Assembly: GCA_019115485.1 (NCBI GenBank)
Contig: DXDM01000019.1
Coordinates: 1 to 43,001, forward strand
Length of the DNA stretch: 43,001 bases
Reading direction: 5' to 3'
Source: Candidatus Barnesiella excrementavium
Lineage (GTDB): Bacteria > Bacteroidota > Bacteroidia > Bacteroidales > Barnesiellaceae
The position numbers and the translations under genes are program-made. Position 1 is the first letter of the stretch, and each line of letters begins with the position of its first letter. Positions 33,416 to 42,000 of this stretch are shown piece by piece. The notes under the pieces were generated by a model. It was not told the DNA's origin. It saw nothing but the letters and a program-made list of their open reading frames with translations, and made no database searches.

Positions 33416-33877
33416 TTACGAAAGTATTGTCCAATGCTTAAATTCAATGGCAGATTGCAATGTTTCCGTATTGGCTTCATCATCTATACAGGCAACAAGA
33501 TATAAGTTTAGATACGCACTATCAACATCATGAGCAGTAATAGAAAAACTAATACGGATGAAAATCGGTAAACCTTAAGCATTCTTCTTCGTATGCTCTT
33601 AAAACGAAGTGATACGGGGACCTAATAACTTATCAATTCCAAATCTTGATAGAGTCTTATCACCCCCCTTGTTCCGTAGAATAGATATACCATTAAAAAT
33701 TCTTTTTAGAAGAGGGACTCAGGCAAACGCTCTGTTGAGGTTGTTTCTTGTCTGTCGGAAAATATCTCAAATTTAGATGGACCTCAAAAGGAGTAATTGT
33801 TTGCACAATAGTATTGATAACCGTTTTGCGTAAAGCTATCTTGTTCTCAATCTCTATACAAAAGATAACTACCTCCT
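33416..33877 (-). pseudogene. possible remnants of one or two lost genes
   Basis: Two minus-strand stretches read as plausible protein although no start is left. One (about 33877-33703) includes ENKIALRKTVINTIVQ and ends SPSSKKNF before a stop; the end somewhat resembles C-terminal tails of large serine recombinases. The other (about 33690-33416) shows two in-frame stops followed by 52 open codons containing ISFSITAHDVDSAYLNLYLV. Either could be chance in AT-rich DNA, or decayed genes once transcribed from the R2 promoter. Low confidence. Confidence 0.3.
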
Positions 33878-34040
33878 ATTACTTATTGAAAATAAGAAAT
33901 TTATAAGATCAATATTTCGAAAGTAAAGTTTAGAAATCGCCAGATTTTACATAAAATAAAAGAACACTTACCTTAGATTTCAAAGGTACTAAAATTCTCA
34001 ATCATAAAAAATAATATGAAGAGATAAATTTCATGGGAAA
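33865..34040 (-). repeat. repeat R2 (promoter-leader repeat, right copy)
   Basis: Diverged direct copy of R1, about 2.9 kb away. On the minus strand the -7 element reads TACCTTTG (33981-33988), at the same position in the repeat as in R1, but the -33 site is TTTT in place of TTTG. Part of a TACCTT-N8-AAGGTA dyad. Transcription would run left toward the 458-aa gene. Confidence 0.65.
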
Positions 34041-34206
34041 ATAATATTCAATCTAGTAGGTACAAGATATCATATATTTACTTTTTATATATTCCAATGA
34101 TTCAAGGCTCCATTCTTTTGCTGGCTTTTATATTGTTATAAAAAACGCATAAAATAAATTTTAAAACCGTATTTTGTAATATTGTTACGGAAATATGTAT
34201 TATAGA

Positions 34207-34237
34207 TTTGCTCTATACGATTTTATTCTTATCTTTG
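34207..34237 (+). promoter_or_regulatory. promoter of the AbiL-like/Gabija cluster
   Basis: TTTG (34207-34210), 19 bp, TATCTTTG (34230-34237): a perfect consensus promoter with a leader of only about 22 nt to the ATG at 34266. Confidence 0.75.
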
Positions 34238-34265
34238 CATCATATAACAGATAAATTCAACGAAT

Positions 34266-35564
34266 ATGATAGCAGAATTCATCATTGAAAATTTTTTCTC
34301 AATAAAGTCTCCACAAAAGATAAGCTTTGAACCTTCATCAGATACTTTTATGTCTGACGAATATTCATATGAAGTTAAGGATGGGGTAAGATTGTTGAAA
34401 TTAGGCATCATCTATGGTGCTAATGCTTCCGGCAAAACCAATATCTTGAATGCTGTGGAATTTTTCAGAATGCTTGTTCTTAGGATGCCCAAAGACCGGA
34501 ATGCAAAGACCGGAGTTGTACCTTTTATGCTGGATGACACTTCAAGGAACGAAAAGACAAAGATGTCAATGGTGTTTTATATCAATCAATCGAAATATAT
34601 CCTTACTTTTGAATTAGACTCAAAATATATCTATTCGGAGACATTGATTGTTTACGATTCCATTCGTCCTACCAAATTGTATAGCCGTAGTTATGATGCA
34701 ACTACAGATTCCACAACAATAGATTTCGGTACAAACCTGAAAATGCCACGGAAGAGTCAGGATGTGATTTCCGGAAACACTATCAATAATTGCAGTGTGC
34801 TTGCCGCATTTGGCAAAAGTAATGTGGAACGCACCAAGTTGAATGATGTGTACGATTACTTTGCCAAACAAGTAAAAGATGTATTGGCTCCTGGTATGCT
34901 ACTTTCAGGATATGTAAAATCACAATTGGATAAAGATGAAACAGGCGATTTGAAGAAGTTCATTTTGAACTTTCTGAAAGCATCTGATTTTAACATAGAA
35001 GATGTCGTATTGCATGAAGAGGAAGAATTGATTACCCCTGAATTGGAGCAATTGATTCAAAATGCCCCTATTGATAATGAGGCAAAAGCTGAAATGCTTA
35101 GAAAAGGAAAAATCACAAATGCAGAATTGACATTCAAGCATAAGGTTGGCGACAAACTATACGATTTGTCTGAAGAATATGAATCCAATGGTACAATGAG
35201 ATTTTTGGGAATGGCCGTAATTCTGAATTTCTTGTTGAAGACCAACCGGTTTGTTCTTATTGACGAAGTCGAGACAAGCATCCACTATGAACTGCTGGCT
35301 TATTTTATAAAAGTTTTTTTAGCGAACAGCGAAGGAACATCCCAAATGTTGTTGACAACACACGACATCAATCTTCTCAACGAAGAATTCATTCGCCGTG
35401 ACACAATATGGTTTACGGATAAAGACGAATATGGCGAGACTAAAATAGTACGTCTTTCATCTTTAGGTCTGCACAAGAACCTTTCCCCGTATAATGCTTA
35501 CAAACAGGGGAAATTGGTAAAGTTGCCGTTCTTAGGTAGCCAGTATATTAACCTAAATGACTAA
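34266..35564 (+). CDS. AAA-family ATPase, AbiLi/RloA-like
   Basis: The 432-residue ABC-type/OLD-like ATPase has Walker A GANASGKTN at residues 51-59. The signature-like SNGTMRFLG lies near 312, Walker B FVLIDEVETSIH near 327-338, and the His-switch LLLTTHD near 361. It lacks a TOPRIM domain, which is supplied by the next gene. The pair corresponds to the AbiL abortive-infection type (AbiLi plus an RloB-family AbiLii) and to the RloA-RloB genes found in restriction loci. The 8-nt overlap with the RloB gene indicates coupled translation. Inferred role: ATP-dependent sensor or motor for the partner nuclease during phage infection. Confidence 0.8.
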   Translation: MIAEFIIENFFSIKSPQKISFEPSSDTFMSDEYSYEVKDGVRLLKLGIIYGANASGKTNILNAVEFFRMLVLRMPKDRNAKTGVVPFMLDDTSRNEKTKMSMVFYINQSKYILTFELDSKYIYSETLIVYDSIRPTKLYSRSYDATTDSTTIDFGTNLKMPRKSQDVISGNTINNCSVLAAFGKSNVERTKLNDVYDYFAKQVKDVLAPGMLLSGYVKSQLDKDETGDLKKFILNFLKASDFNIEDVVLHEEEELITPELEQLIQNAPIDNEAKAEMLRKGKITNAELTFKHKVGDKLYDLSEEYESNGTMRFLGMAVILNFLLKTNRFVLIDEVETSIHYELLAYFIKVFLANSEGTSQMLLTTHDINLLNEEFIRRDTIWFTDKDEYGETKIVRLSSLGLHKNLSPYNAYKQGKLVKLPFLGSQYINLND

Positions 35565-36174
35565 TGATATGGGGCGGACAGTAACAAAAAGTATTGCTAT
35601 CATAGGCGAGGGAGAAACGGAATGGTTCTATTTTGATTCATTGAGGGTGGCTTGTCGTTATCCTTTCAAGGTTGCGCCTGATTTTCCACAGCATAGCGAC
35701 ATCAATCATATTCTAAAATTGGTAGAATCCTATTTGAATAAGCAATATGACTTTATCGTATGCCTTTTTGATATGGACAGGCTGTATCAATATCCTTCTG
35801 AAATGCAATTGTATCAACGAGCAAAGAAAAAGTATAGCGCAAAGAAATACGCTGGCAAAGTGATGTTTGTAGAAACGAATCCATGTACGGAATTTTGGTT
35901 CTTGCTCCACTTTCTACCCAATGTAGTTTGTCGGCGATATGAAAGTTACGACCAACTGCTTCCTGAATTGCAGAAATACATGCCGGGATATGAAAAGACA
36001 AAGCGATATTTCATACGTACCAATCTTTATAAATATTTGACGGAGAATGGTGATTTGGAACGAGCAATGTCAAATTCAGAAAAATTGTGTCAATTATGTA
36101 AAGAATCACAGGAAGATTTGAAAGCATATTCTGAAATTCATAAGGTTATAATGTTGCTTAACAAAATAAAATAG
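35557..36174 (+). CDS. RloB-like TOPRIM nuclease, AbiLii-like
   Basis: The 205-residue protein is of the RloB family. The TOPRIM-like motifs are visible: IAIIGEGETEWFYFDSL (residues 13-29, with the catalytic Glu), the acidic CLFDMDR (about 67-73), and ETNPCTEFWFLLHF (about 107-120), the hallmark N-P-C-x-E-x-W-x-L-L-H of this family. It starts before the stop of the ATPase gene. In the AbiL arrangement the ATPase and this probable nuclease act together to abort phage infection; the exact target is not known. A 50-bp gap separates it from gajA, with no promoter consensus seen there, so all four genes may share one transcript. Confidence 0.8.
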   Translation: MTNDMGRTVTKSIAIIGEGETEWFYFDSLRVACRYPFKVAPDFPQHSDINHILKLVESYLNKQYDFIVCLFDMDRLYQYPSEMQLYQRAKKKYSAKKYAGKVMFVETNPCTEFWFLLHFLPNVVCRRYESYDQLLPELQKYMPGYEKTKRYFIRTNLYKYLTENGDLERAMSNSEKLCQLCKESQEDLKAYSEIHKVIMLLNKIK

Positions 36175-36224
36175 ATTACAATGGTTTGTCGTTCAATATT
36201 AACACGCAAAAATAAAGATTTCAT

Positions 36225-37826
36225 ATGATAGAAAGATTAATTATACATAATTTCAAAGGTATTAAAAGTGCTGATATCTCGTTTCAAGCATATAAAAATG
36301 TTATTGTTGGTAATAATGGTGCAGGGAAGAGTACGATTATAGAAGCCTTGTCGTTGGCAATGGGATATGGATTAAACAAACTTGAGGTCACACCACATCT
36401 ATTTCATATCGATTGTATAAAAGAATTTAGGGATACGAAGATCCCCCCAATCATTACTATTGAGGTTGTCATTAGTGGGGCAAAAGATGATTTTTCAGGG
36501 ACTAACAATACTTTACGGACAAATCTACGAGGGTTACAACTAAAGATATGCTTTGATGAGGATTATGCAGACTTGTTTGAAGCGGAAAAAAGTGAGTGCA
36601 CCCAGATTCCATGTGAATATTATAAGATAGAGAGGAATTGGTTCTCAGATGCTCCTGTCAAACAACAACTAATTCCGTATAATGTAATGCTTGTTGATTC
36701 AAGTTCTGCATATTTAAATGTTTCGTCAAACCAGTATATGGCGAATTTGTTGAAGAAATATATAGGTGAAGATAATTTGGTTAAAGTGCAATCATCTTTA
36801 CGACATTTAAGAGAAAAATTTGAGGGAGAGAAATCTATTGATCAAATAAATGAAACGCTTAGCGGAGAAATTGAAAATCTTAAAGTGTCAATTGATGTAA
36901 CATCAAACATCATTTTTCGAAACATTCTGTGCCCATTTTTGGATGAAATTCCCATTGGGCAAATAGGAGAAGGCGAACTGTGTATATTAAAAACTTTGTT
37001 GTCAATCGATAAGTCTCATTTGACGGATAAACCTAAAATTGTAATTATTGAAGAACCTGAGACCCACCTTTCTCATACAAAAATGTATGAACTCATTAGA
37101 AAAATTGAGGAAAATCTCAAAGATGATAAGACCCAACTGATAGTGACAACTCATAATAGTTTTGTTGCAAACAAACTGGACTTGTCTAACCTGATGATGA
37201 TAAGCAATGATAATGGCATTATAAATACATGCAAACCAGACAAAAGGGATAATGAATTGTTTAGCTTTTTCACAAAGATATCCAACTATCCAACACTTCG
37301 CTTAATCCTTTGCAAATCTGCTATTTTGGTTGAAGGTCCAACAGACGAAATGGTTATAACATATTATTACAAAAAGAAGTATGATCGTCACCCGTTTGAT
37401 GATGGGATTGAACTAATCTCTGTAGAAGGCGTGAAATTTAAGAATTTCGTGGAGTTAGCAAAATCATTTAAGAGACGAGTCGCTATTGTAACTGATAATG
37501 ATGGATTTTCTCTCGAAGATCTGCATTCTCATCGTGGTCTGGATGAAATCCCAGATAACATTAAAATATTCACCGAAATCGATACAAGCCTCAATACTTT
37601 AGAGCCTTCTTTTGTAAAAGCTAATGCAGATAATTTGCAAGAATTGTCGAATGCAGTCAGAAAAATGGAAGTAAATCCCGATACTGAAGCAAACTTGGTA
37701 GAGTTTATGAAAAAAAATAAAACTGAGTGGGCTTATCGTCTGTTGACAAACATTGATTCAACAAATTTTAAAACACCAGAATACATCATAGAAGCGATTA
37801 ATTGGATTAGATACGATGGCGAATAA
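36225..37826 (+). CDS. gajA: Gabija protein GajA, OLD-family ATPase/TOPRIM endonuclease
   Basis: The 533-residue protein has an N-terminal ABC-type ATPase domain: Walker A GNNGAGKST at residues 29-37, ABC-signature-like IGEGELCIL near 246, Walker B IVIIEEPETHLS near 274, H-switch IVTTHNS near 305. The C-terminal TOPRIM domain has ILVEGPTDEMVI near 367 and VTDNDG near 422. This is the OLD-nuclease layout and, with the UvrD-like gene directly downstream, identifies Gabija, in which GajA cuts DNA when phage replication depletes nucleotides. The stop lies inside an 11-nt overlap with gajB (ATGGCGAATAA). Confidence 0.88.
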   Translation: MIERLIIHNFKGIKSADISFQAYKNVIVGNNGAGKSTIIEALSLAMGYGLNKLEVTPHLFHIDCIKEFRDTKIPPIITIEVVISGAKDDFSGTNNTLRTNLRGLQLKICFDEDYADLFEAEKSECTQIPCEYYKIERNWFSDAPVKQQLIPYNVMLVDSSSAYLNVSSNQYMANLLKKYIGEDNLVKVQSSLRHLREKFEGEKSIDQINETLSGEIENLKVSIDVTSNIIFRNILCPFLDEIPIGQIGEGELCILKTLLSIDKSHLTDKPKIVIIEEPETHLSHTKMYELIRKIEENLKDDKTQLIVTTHNSFVANKLDLSNLMMISNDNGIINTCKPDKRDNELFSFFTKISNYPTLRLILCKSAILVEGPTDEMVITYYYKKKYDRHPFDDGIELISVEGVKFKNFVELAKSFKRRVAIVTDNDGFSLEDLHSHRGLDEIPDNIKIFTEIDTSLNTLEPSFVKANADNLQELSNAVRKMEVNPDTEANLVEFMKKNKTEWAYRLLTNIDSTNFKTPEYIIEAINWIRYDGE

Positions 37827-39006
37827 TACAATCTACATAGCAGCTGCAGGAGCTGGAAAAACGACATTGATTATTAGGAAAGCTATAGAATTATATAAAA
37901 GTGGCTTACTTGAGGGCAAAAAGGTTCTAATTATCACGTACACAGACAATAATCAGAATAATATTCGCCAAAAGTTTCTTGACGAATACGGACTTGTTCC
38001 TAAAAATATTGTTATTCTTGGCTGGTTTACATTTCTACTTGTCTACTGGATTAGACCTTTTAAAGGGACTGTTATTGAACAATTATATAATCGGCATATC
38101 GGAATGTCGTTTGTTGAAGGAATTTCTGGAACTAAAACGCTCCCTAACGGACAAATCATAACAACTTATCATAACAATGCGGAAAAGTTCTTAGATAGTT
38201 CACAAACACATCTGTATTCTGACAAAATGGCTGAATTTGCATATAAATGTTGGGAACAAAATAAAACAGATTTGTTGAATCGAATTTCCAATATTGCAGA
38301 TACGGTTTTTATAGACGAGGCTCAAGATTTAGCGGCATGGGACTTTGAAATAATAAAAACACTAATCAAATCAGACAAAGTCAATTGTATTCTTTATGGT
38401 GACCCAAGACAAAGCACATATAAAACAACAGCTTCATCAAAACACTCCAAATATTCAGGAAACATCGCATTATTTGCAGAAAAAGAAATTAATCAAAAAA
38501 GAAGGAAATTCGTAACTATTGATACTACAACATTATCAAAGTCTCATAGATGCGAAACTTCTATATGTGCTTTTGCATCGTCTATTTTACCTAACTTCCC
38601 TGTTACGGAAATGTGTTTATGTTCAGAATGTAAAAACAGACGGAAAGCTTATACTTTACCTAAGGGAGTCTTTCTTGTAAAAGAACAAGACGTACAAAAA
38701 TTCGTAAATGTCTATAATCCATTATCATTAATATGGGATAAAAAGGTTAAAGTGAAAATTCAAACCGAACATATCTTAAATTGGGGAGAAAGTAAAGGGT
38801 TGCAAGCAGATGCAACATTGATTTATATGACTAAAACTTTACTTGATTGGTATAGCCCCTCAGTAAGGTTAAAGAAGAAAATTTCACAGGAAACTCTTCA
38901 CAAGTTCTATGTTGCAGTAACTCGTGCTAAATATGTTGTTGGTCTTATAGTTCCCAATAATTTTGATAATTCTATTATTTCTCTTTCTTTTTGGAGAGAA
39001 ATTTAA
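37816..39006 (+). CDS. gajB: Gabija protein GajB, UvrD-like helicase
   Basis: The 396-residue superfamily 1 helicase-like protein has Walker A AAAGAGKTT (residues 9-17), motif Ia LIITYTDNNQNNI, Walker B VFIDEAQDL near 168, motif III YGDPRQST near 195, motif V-like GLQADATLIY, and motif VI KFYVAVTRAKYVV near 365. It is shorter than full UvrD/Rep, as Gabija GajB proteins are. A C-x-C-x-x-C knuckle (CLCSECKNRR) near residue 270 is not a usual part of UvrD and may bind metal. It overlaps gajA and works with it; its helicase or nucleotide-sensing role is known from the system, not from this sequence. Confidence 0.85.
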   Translation: MANNTIYIAAAGAGKTTLIIRKAIELYKSGLLEGKKVLIITYTDNNQNNIRQKFLDEYGLVPKNIVILGWFTFLLVYWIRPFKGTVIEQLYNRHIGMSFVEGISGTKTLPNGQIITTYHNNAEKFLDSSQTHLYSDKMAEFAYKCWEQNKTDLLNRISNIADTVFIDEAQDLAAWDFEIIKTLIKSDKVNCILYGDPRQSTYKTTASSKHSKYSGNIALFAEKEINQKRRKFVTIDTTTLSKSHRCETSICAFASSILPNFPVTEMCLCSECKNRRKAYTLPKGVFLVKEQDVQKFVNVYNPLSLIWDKKVKVKIQTEHILNWGESKGLQADATLIYMTKTLLDWYSPSVRLKKKISQETLHKFYVAVTRAKYVVGLIVPNNFDNSIISLSFWREI

Positions 39007-39009
39007 TTC

Positions 39010-39046
39010 AACAATTCCACAGATAGAATACTTCTGTGGGATTGTT
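39010..39046. terminator. bidirectional terminator between gajB and the R-M gene
   Basis: AACAATTCCACAGA pairs with TCTGTGGGATTGTT (one G-U pair) around a 9-nt loop, with A/T-rich flanks on both sides. It separates the convergent genes. Confidence 0.7.
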
Positions 39047-39056
39047 AAATTCATCA

Positions 39057-42000
39057 CTACATTGATTTTATCAGTGATTTGATAAAGGCGATTTCTTCAT
39101 TGGTTAGCTGATATTTTGCATAGAGTTGATTGTCTATTTCGGGTATGCTTTTGTTCCAATCAATATCGCTTAATGATGTGAAGTCTTGCAACGGAACAAA
39201 ACGAAAAACATCTTGGGACACCTGCATTGTTCCTCTTCCAAAAAATAATAATATTCTACAAAAATTAGTTTCAAGATATTGATTTGCATTATTTTGTTCA
39301 ACAGAATTCTCAAATGGCCCAATTACGAGAAAGGTTTCACTACATACAACTCCCGGAGGTGCTATTATTATTTCAGGAGGAACTATGGCATCCGCTGAAT
39401 AGGCTTTAGATATAAATAGCTTATATTTATTTATCCATTGTCTATTCTTTTTTATTGCATTGGAATCGATATATCCTGTAATACGTTTTGCACCACCTTT
39501 AATACCATAAACACCCCATAATAAAACAGAATTCTCATAAGGTTTATCCTTAAGTTTATATTCTGGGTAGCTCGATTTATTGTTGAATATATCAGTATTA
39601 ATACCAAAAGGCTTACGCGCTGAAACTATCTGACTAAATGATTGTAATTTAGAAATCTTATTAATAATACTTTGTCGCCTATTATCTCTGATAATTATAT
39701 CTGAATTGCCGTCAGATAAATGTCTTATAGAACAAAAAGATTTTTCATTAGTAGGTTTATACGTGTAGTTTGTAAGCCCTTCATACTTTCTACTCCAAAG
39801 AAAATAACAGATTCCACCATCTATATGCTGTCCGTTAAAGCATTCACCAGAATCCTCATAATCATAGATGGATGCAATATGTTTATCTTCCATCATTTCT
39901 TTTCTGAATGGTTTAAGAACAGCTTTTCCTCCAATCATCCATTTTGAAGGCATAATCAGGGAAAAGTATTCAGGTCTAATCTGTTTTGCTATCCGTACAA
40001 ATATTTGGTATATAGGATTTGCAGCATCGTCAGATGCACCACTTCCATCATTGATTTGGTATGGAGGATTACCGACTATAGCATTAATCTTCATGTCTTT
40101 GCCTATTAAGTCATGTACTTTTTTAATGAATAATTCTGATTGATTCTTTACCTTGTTGACAAGATCTTCCGGAGCCCACATATTTGTCTTTGCTTTATGA
40201 AATCCAACAAGCGTACGTTTGGTAATACTCTTAGCCATTGGAGTCTTACAGATGACAAAGATGTTCTCAGCTATTACCTTATCCCATACGGCTTGCTGTT
40301 CTTCTATTGTTTCTACAGCGAAAAGAGAAGCCTTTGCCCTTGCCCGATATATACCATATGCCATATAGAGCGGATAAAGTCCGGATTTGGAATTGATTTC
40401 CAGAATACGGGATTCAGTAGAGAAAACTTCTGCGGTAACTTCTCCTTTGTCTATAAATCGTGGTTCAGAAATCACATTCTGATACTCCATGTCATAGAAG
40501 TTATATCCTCCCAAACAATCACCGAGGTGCATGTTTACCACGCGCCACGGAGTAAGCACCGTCTCTTTGTCCGGATTACGGAAAGTATTGAAGATGTTCG
40601 TAATGCGTTCGATTCGTTCCTCAATACTCAGTTTATCCGCAGCACGGGCCATCGCACGGATTCGTTTTCCAGCGGCACAGAATATTTCCGGGTCGTAGTA
40701 TTTTTTGAAGCTGTTGAATTTCTGCTTGGTCACTCCCTTTGGCATGAACTCTTCCCATGACTGTGGGTCAATGAGTGAGGCAAAATTATCAATCGTGATT
40801 TCCTGACTCTCATCACTCAGTTCCGCACCATAAATCAACAGGGGCATACGGATGGAGATGCCACGGAGTATGGAAATGGCCGCTTCCCTGTTCTTGGTCT
40901 TCTTTTTCAGTTCTTCCAGCCGTTTCCGTTCTTCCTCCGTAAGTTCCTTCTTGGGTTTCTTCTCCAGCTTCTCTTTTTCCTCGTATTCCTCATTGTTCAG
41001 TCCCTGACTGTTGATGTCCACCTGGTTGGTCTTGGGCATAGCCTTGGTCTGGCCGATAATCTTTTTCAGGTCATCGAATTCTTGCAGTTCCAGATCATCC
41101 AGTTTCATCAGCTCATCGTTATACAGACTGTTGTCTTCAAACCCGTTACGGACGACACGTTCCACATATACCCGTTTCAACTGTTCCAACATACGGGGTA
41201 CATCAAAGCGGTTCATCTGTGAGCCCTCTATGGATATGATGGGACAGAAATTGATAAATTCTCCCATTGCCTTACGGTCACTTTGTGAAGTTTTTCCGGC
41301 TTTGGCCGATATTTTGGCGGTTTCGGCTATCACTTTTAGGGTACGGTCGGGAGCAAAATCGAAAACGTAACACTGCTCCTTCATCCGTCCGTTGATGGTG
41401 GCCGGTGTCTGTACGCGGAAGATGGTCTGCATATAACTGGATGCAGCTGTATTATAGGAACCGGACAGCATGAATACGGCAGTCCATGCCTTTACACTTA
41501 CTCCGGTCGTCAGTCGTCCACAAGAGAGGGTAATGGTCCGTGTAGCATCCGGATCTTTTCCGATAGCCTTTTCCACGGCTTCCAGGGCATCACGGCTCTC
41601 CTCGTCCTGATCACCGTCACCGGCTACATTGACCACCTTGAAATGCTGGAACACCGGATGTGTTTGGAGCATGGCACTCAGTGCCCTTGCTTCCTTCACG
41701 CCGGGCACCATCCAGAGTGTATGGCGGAAAATATTCCGATATTCCTCGTTGGCATATGGATAAAGGCTGTCCTTGTCCTCCTTGGTAAGAAGGTTCAGAA
41801 AAGCCCGTACATCTTTTTCATGACAGAAACCGCCAGCCTCATTGACCCGGAAAAATTCCCTGAAATTAAAGGCGACATCCTCATCTACAAAGTCATGAAG
41901 CAGCCGTCCCAAATCGTAGGTATAGATATTGAGTGTAGGCAGTGAAGCATACGGATTGGGGTCACCAAAATGGAGCTCATCCCAGTTTATCTTGGCCCGT

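Larger units (their letters stand above)
33260..34265. other. 1-kb AT-rich intergenic region with gene remnants and repeat R2
   Basis: No intact gene is visible. It holds, from left to right, a small AATAGTA/TACTATT dyad before the 458-aa gene, possible coding remnants on the minus strand (33416-33877), repeat R2 (33865-34040) with a leftward promoter-like element, and the promoter of the AbiL-like operon (34207-34237). Confidence 0.6.

Noticed and set aside
30970..34040. insertion sequence bounded by R1 and R2
   Set aside because: The two repeats are direct, diverged and about 180 bp long, no transposase or terminal inverted repeats are seen, and no target duplication is visible.
34266..36174. 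a retron or a second Gabija unit
   Set aside because: There is no reverse transcriptase, and the second gene is a small RloB-type protein and not a UvrD-like helicase; AbiL/RloAB fits better.
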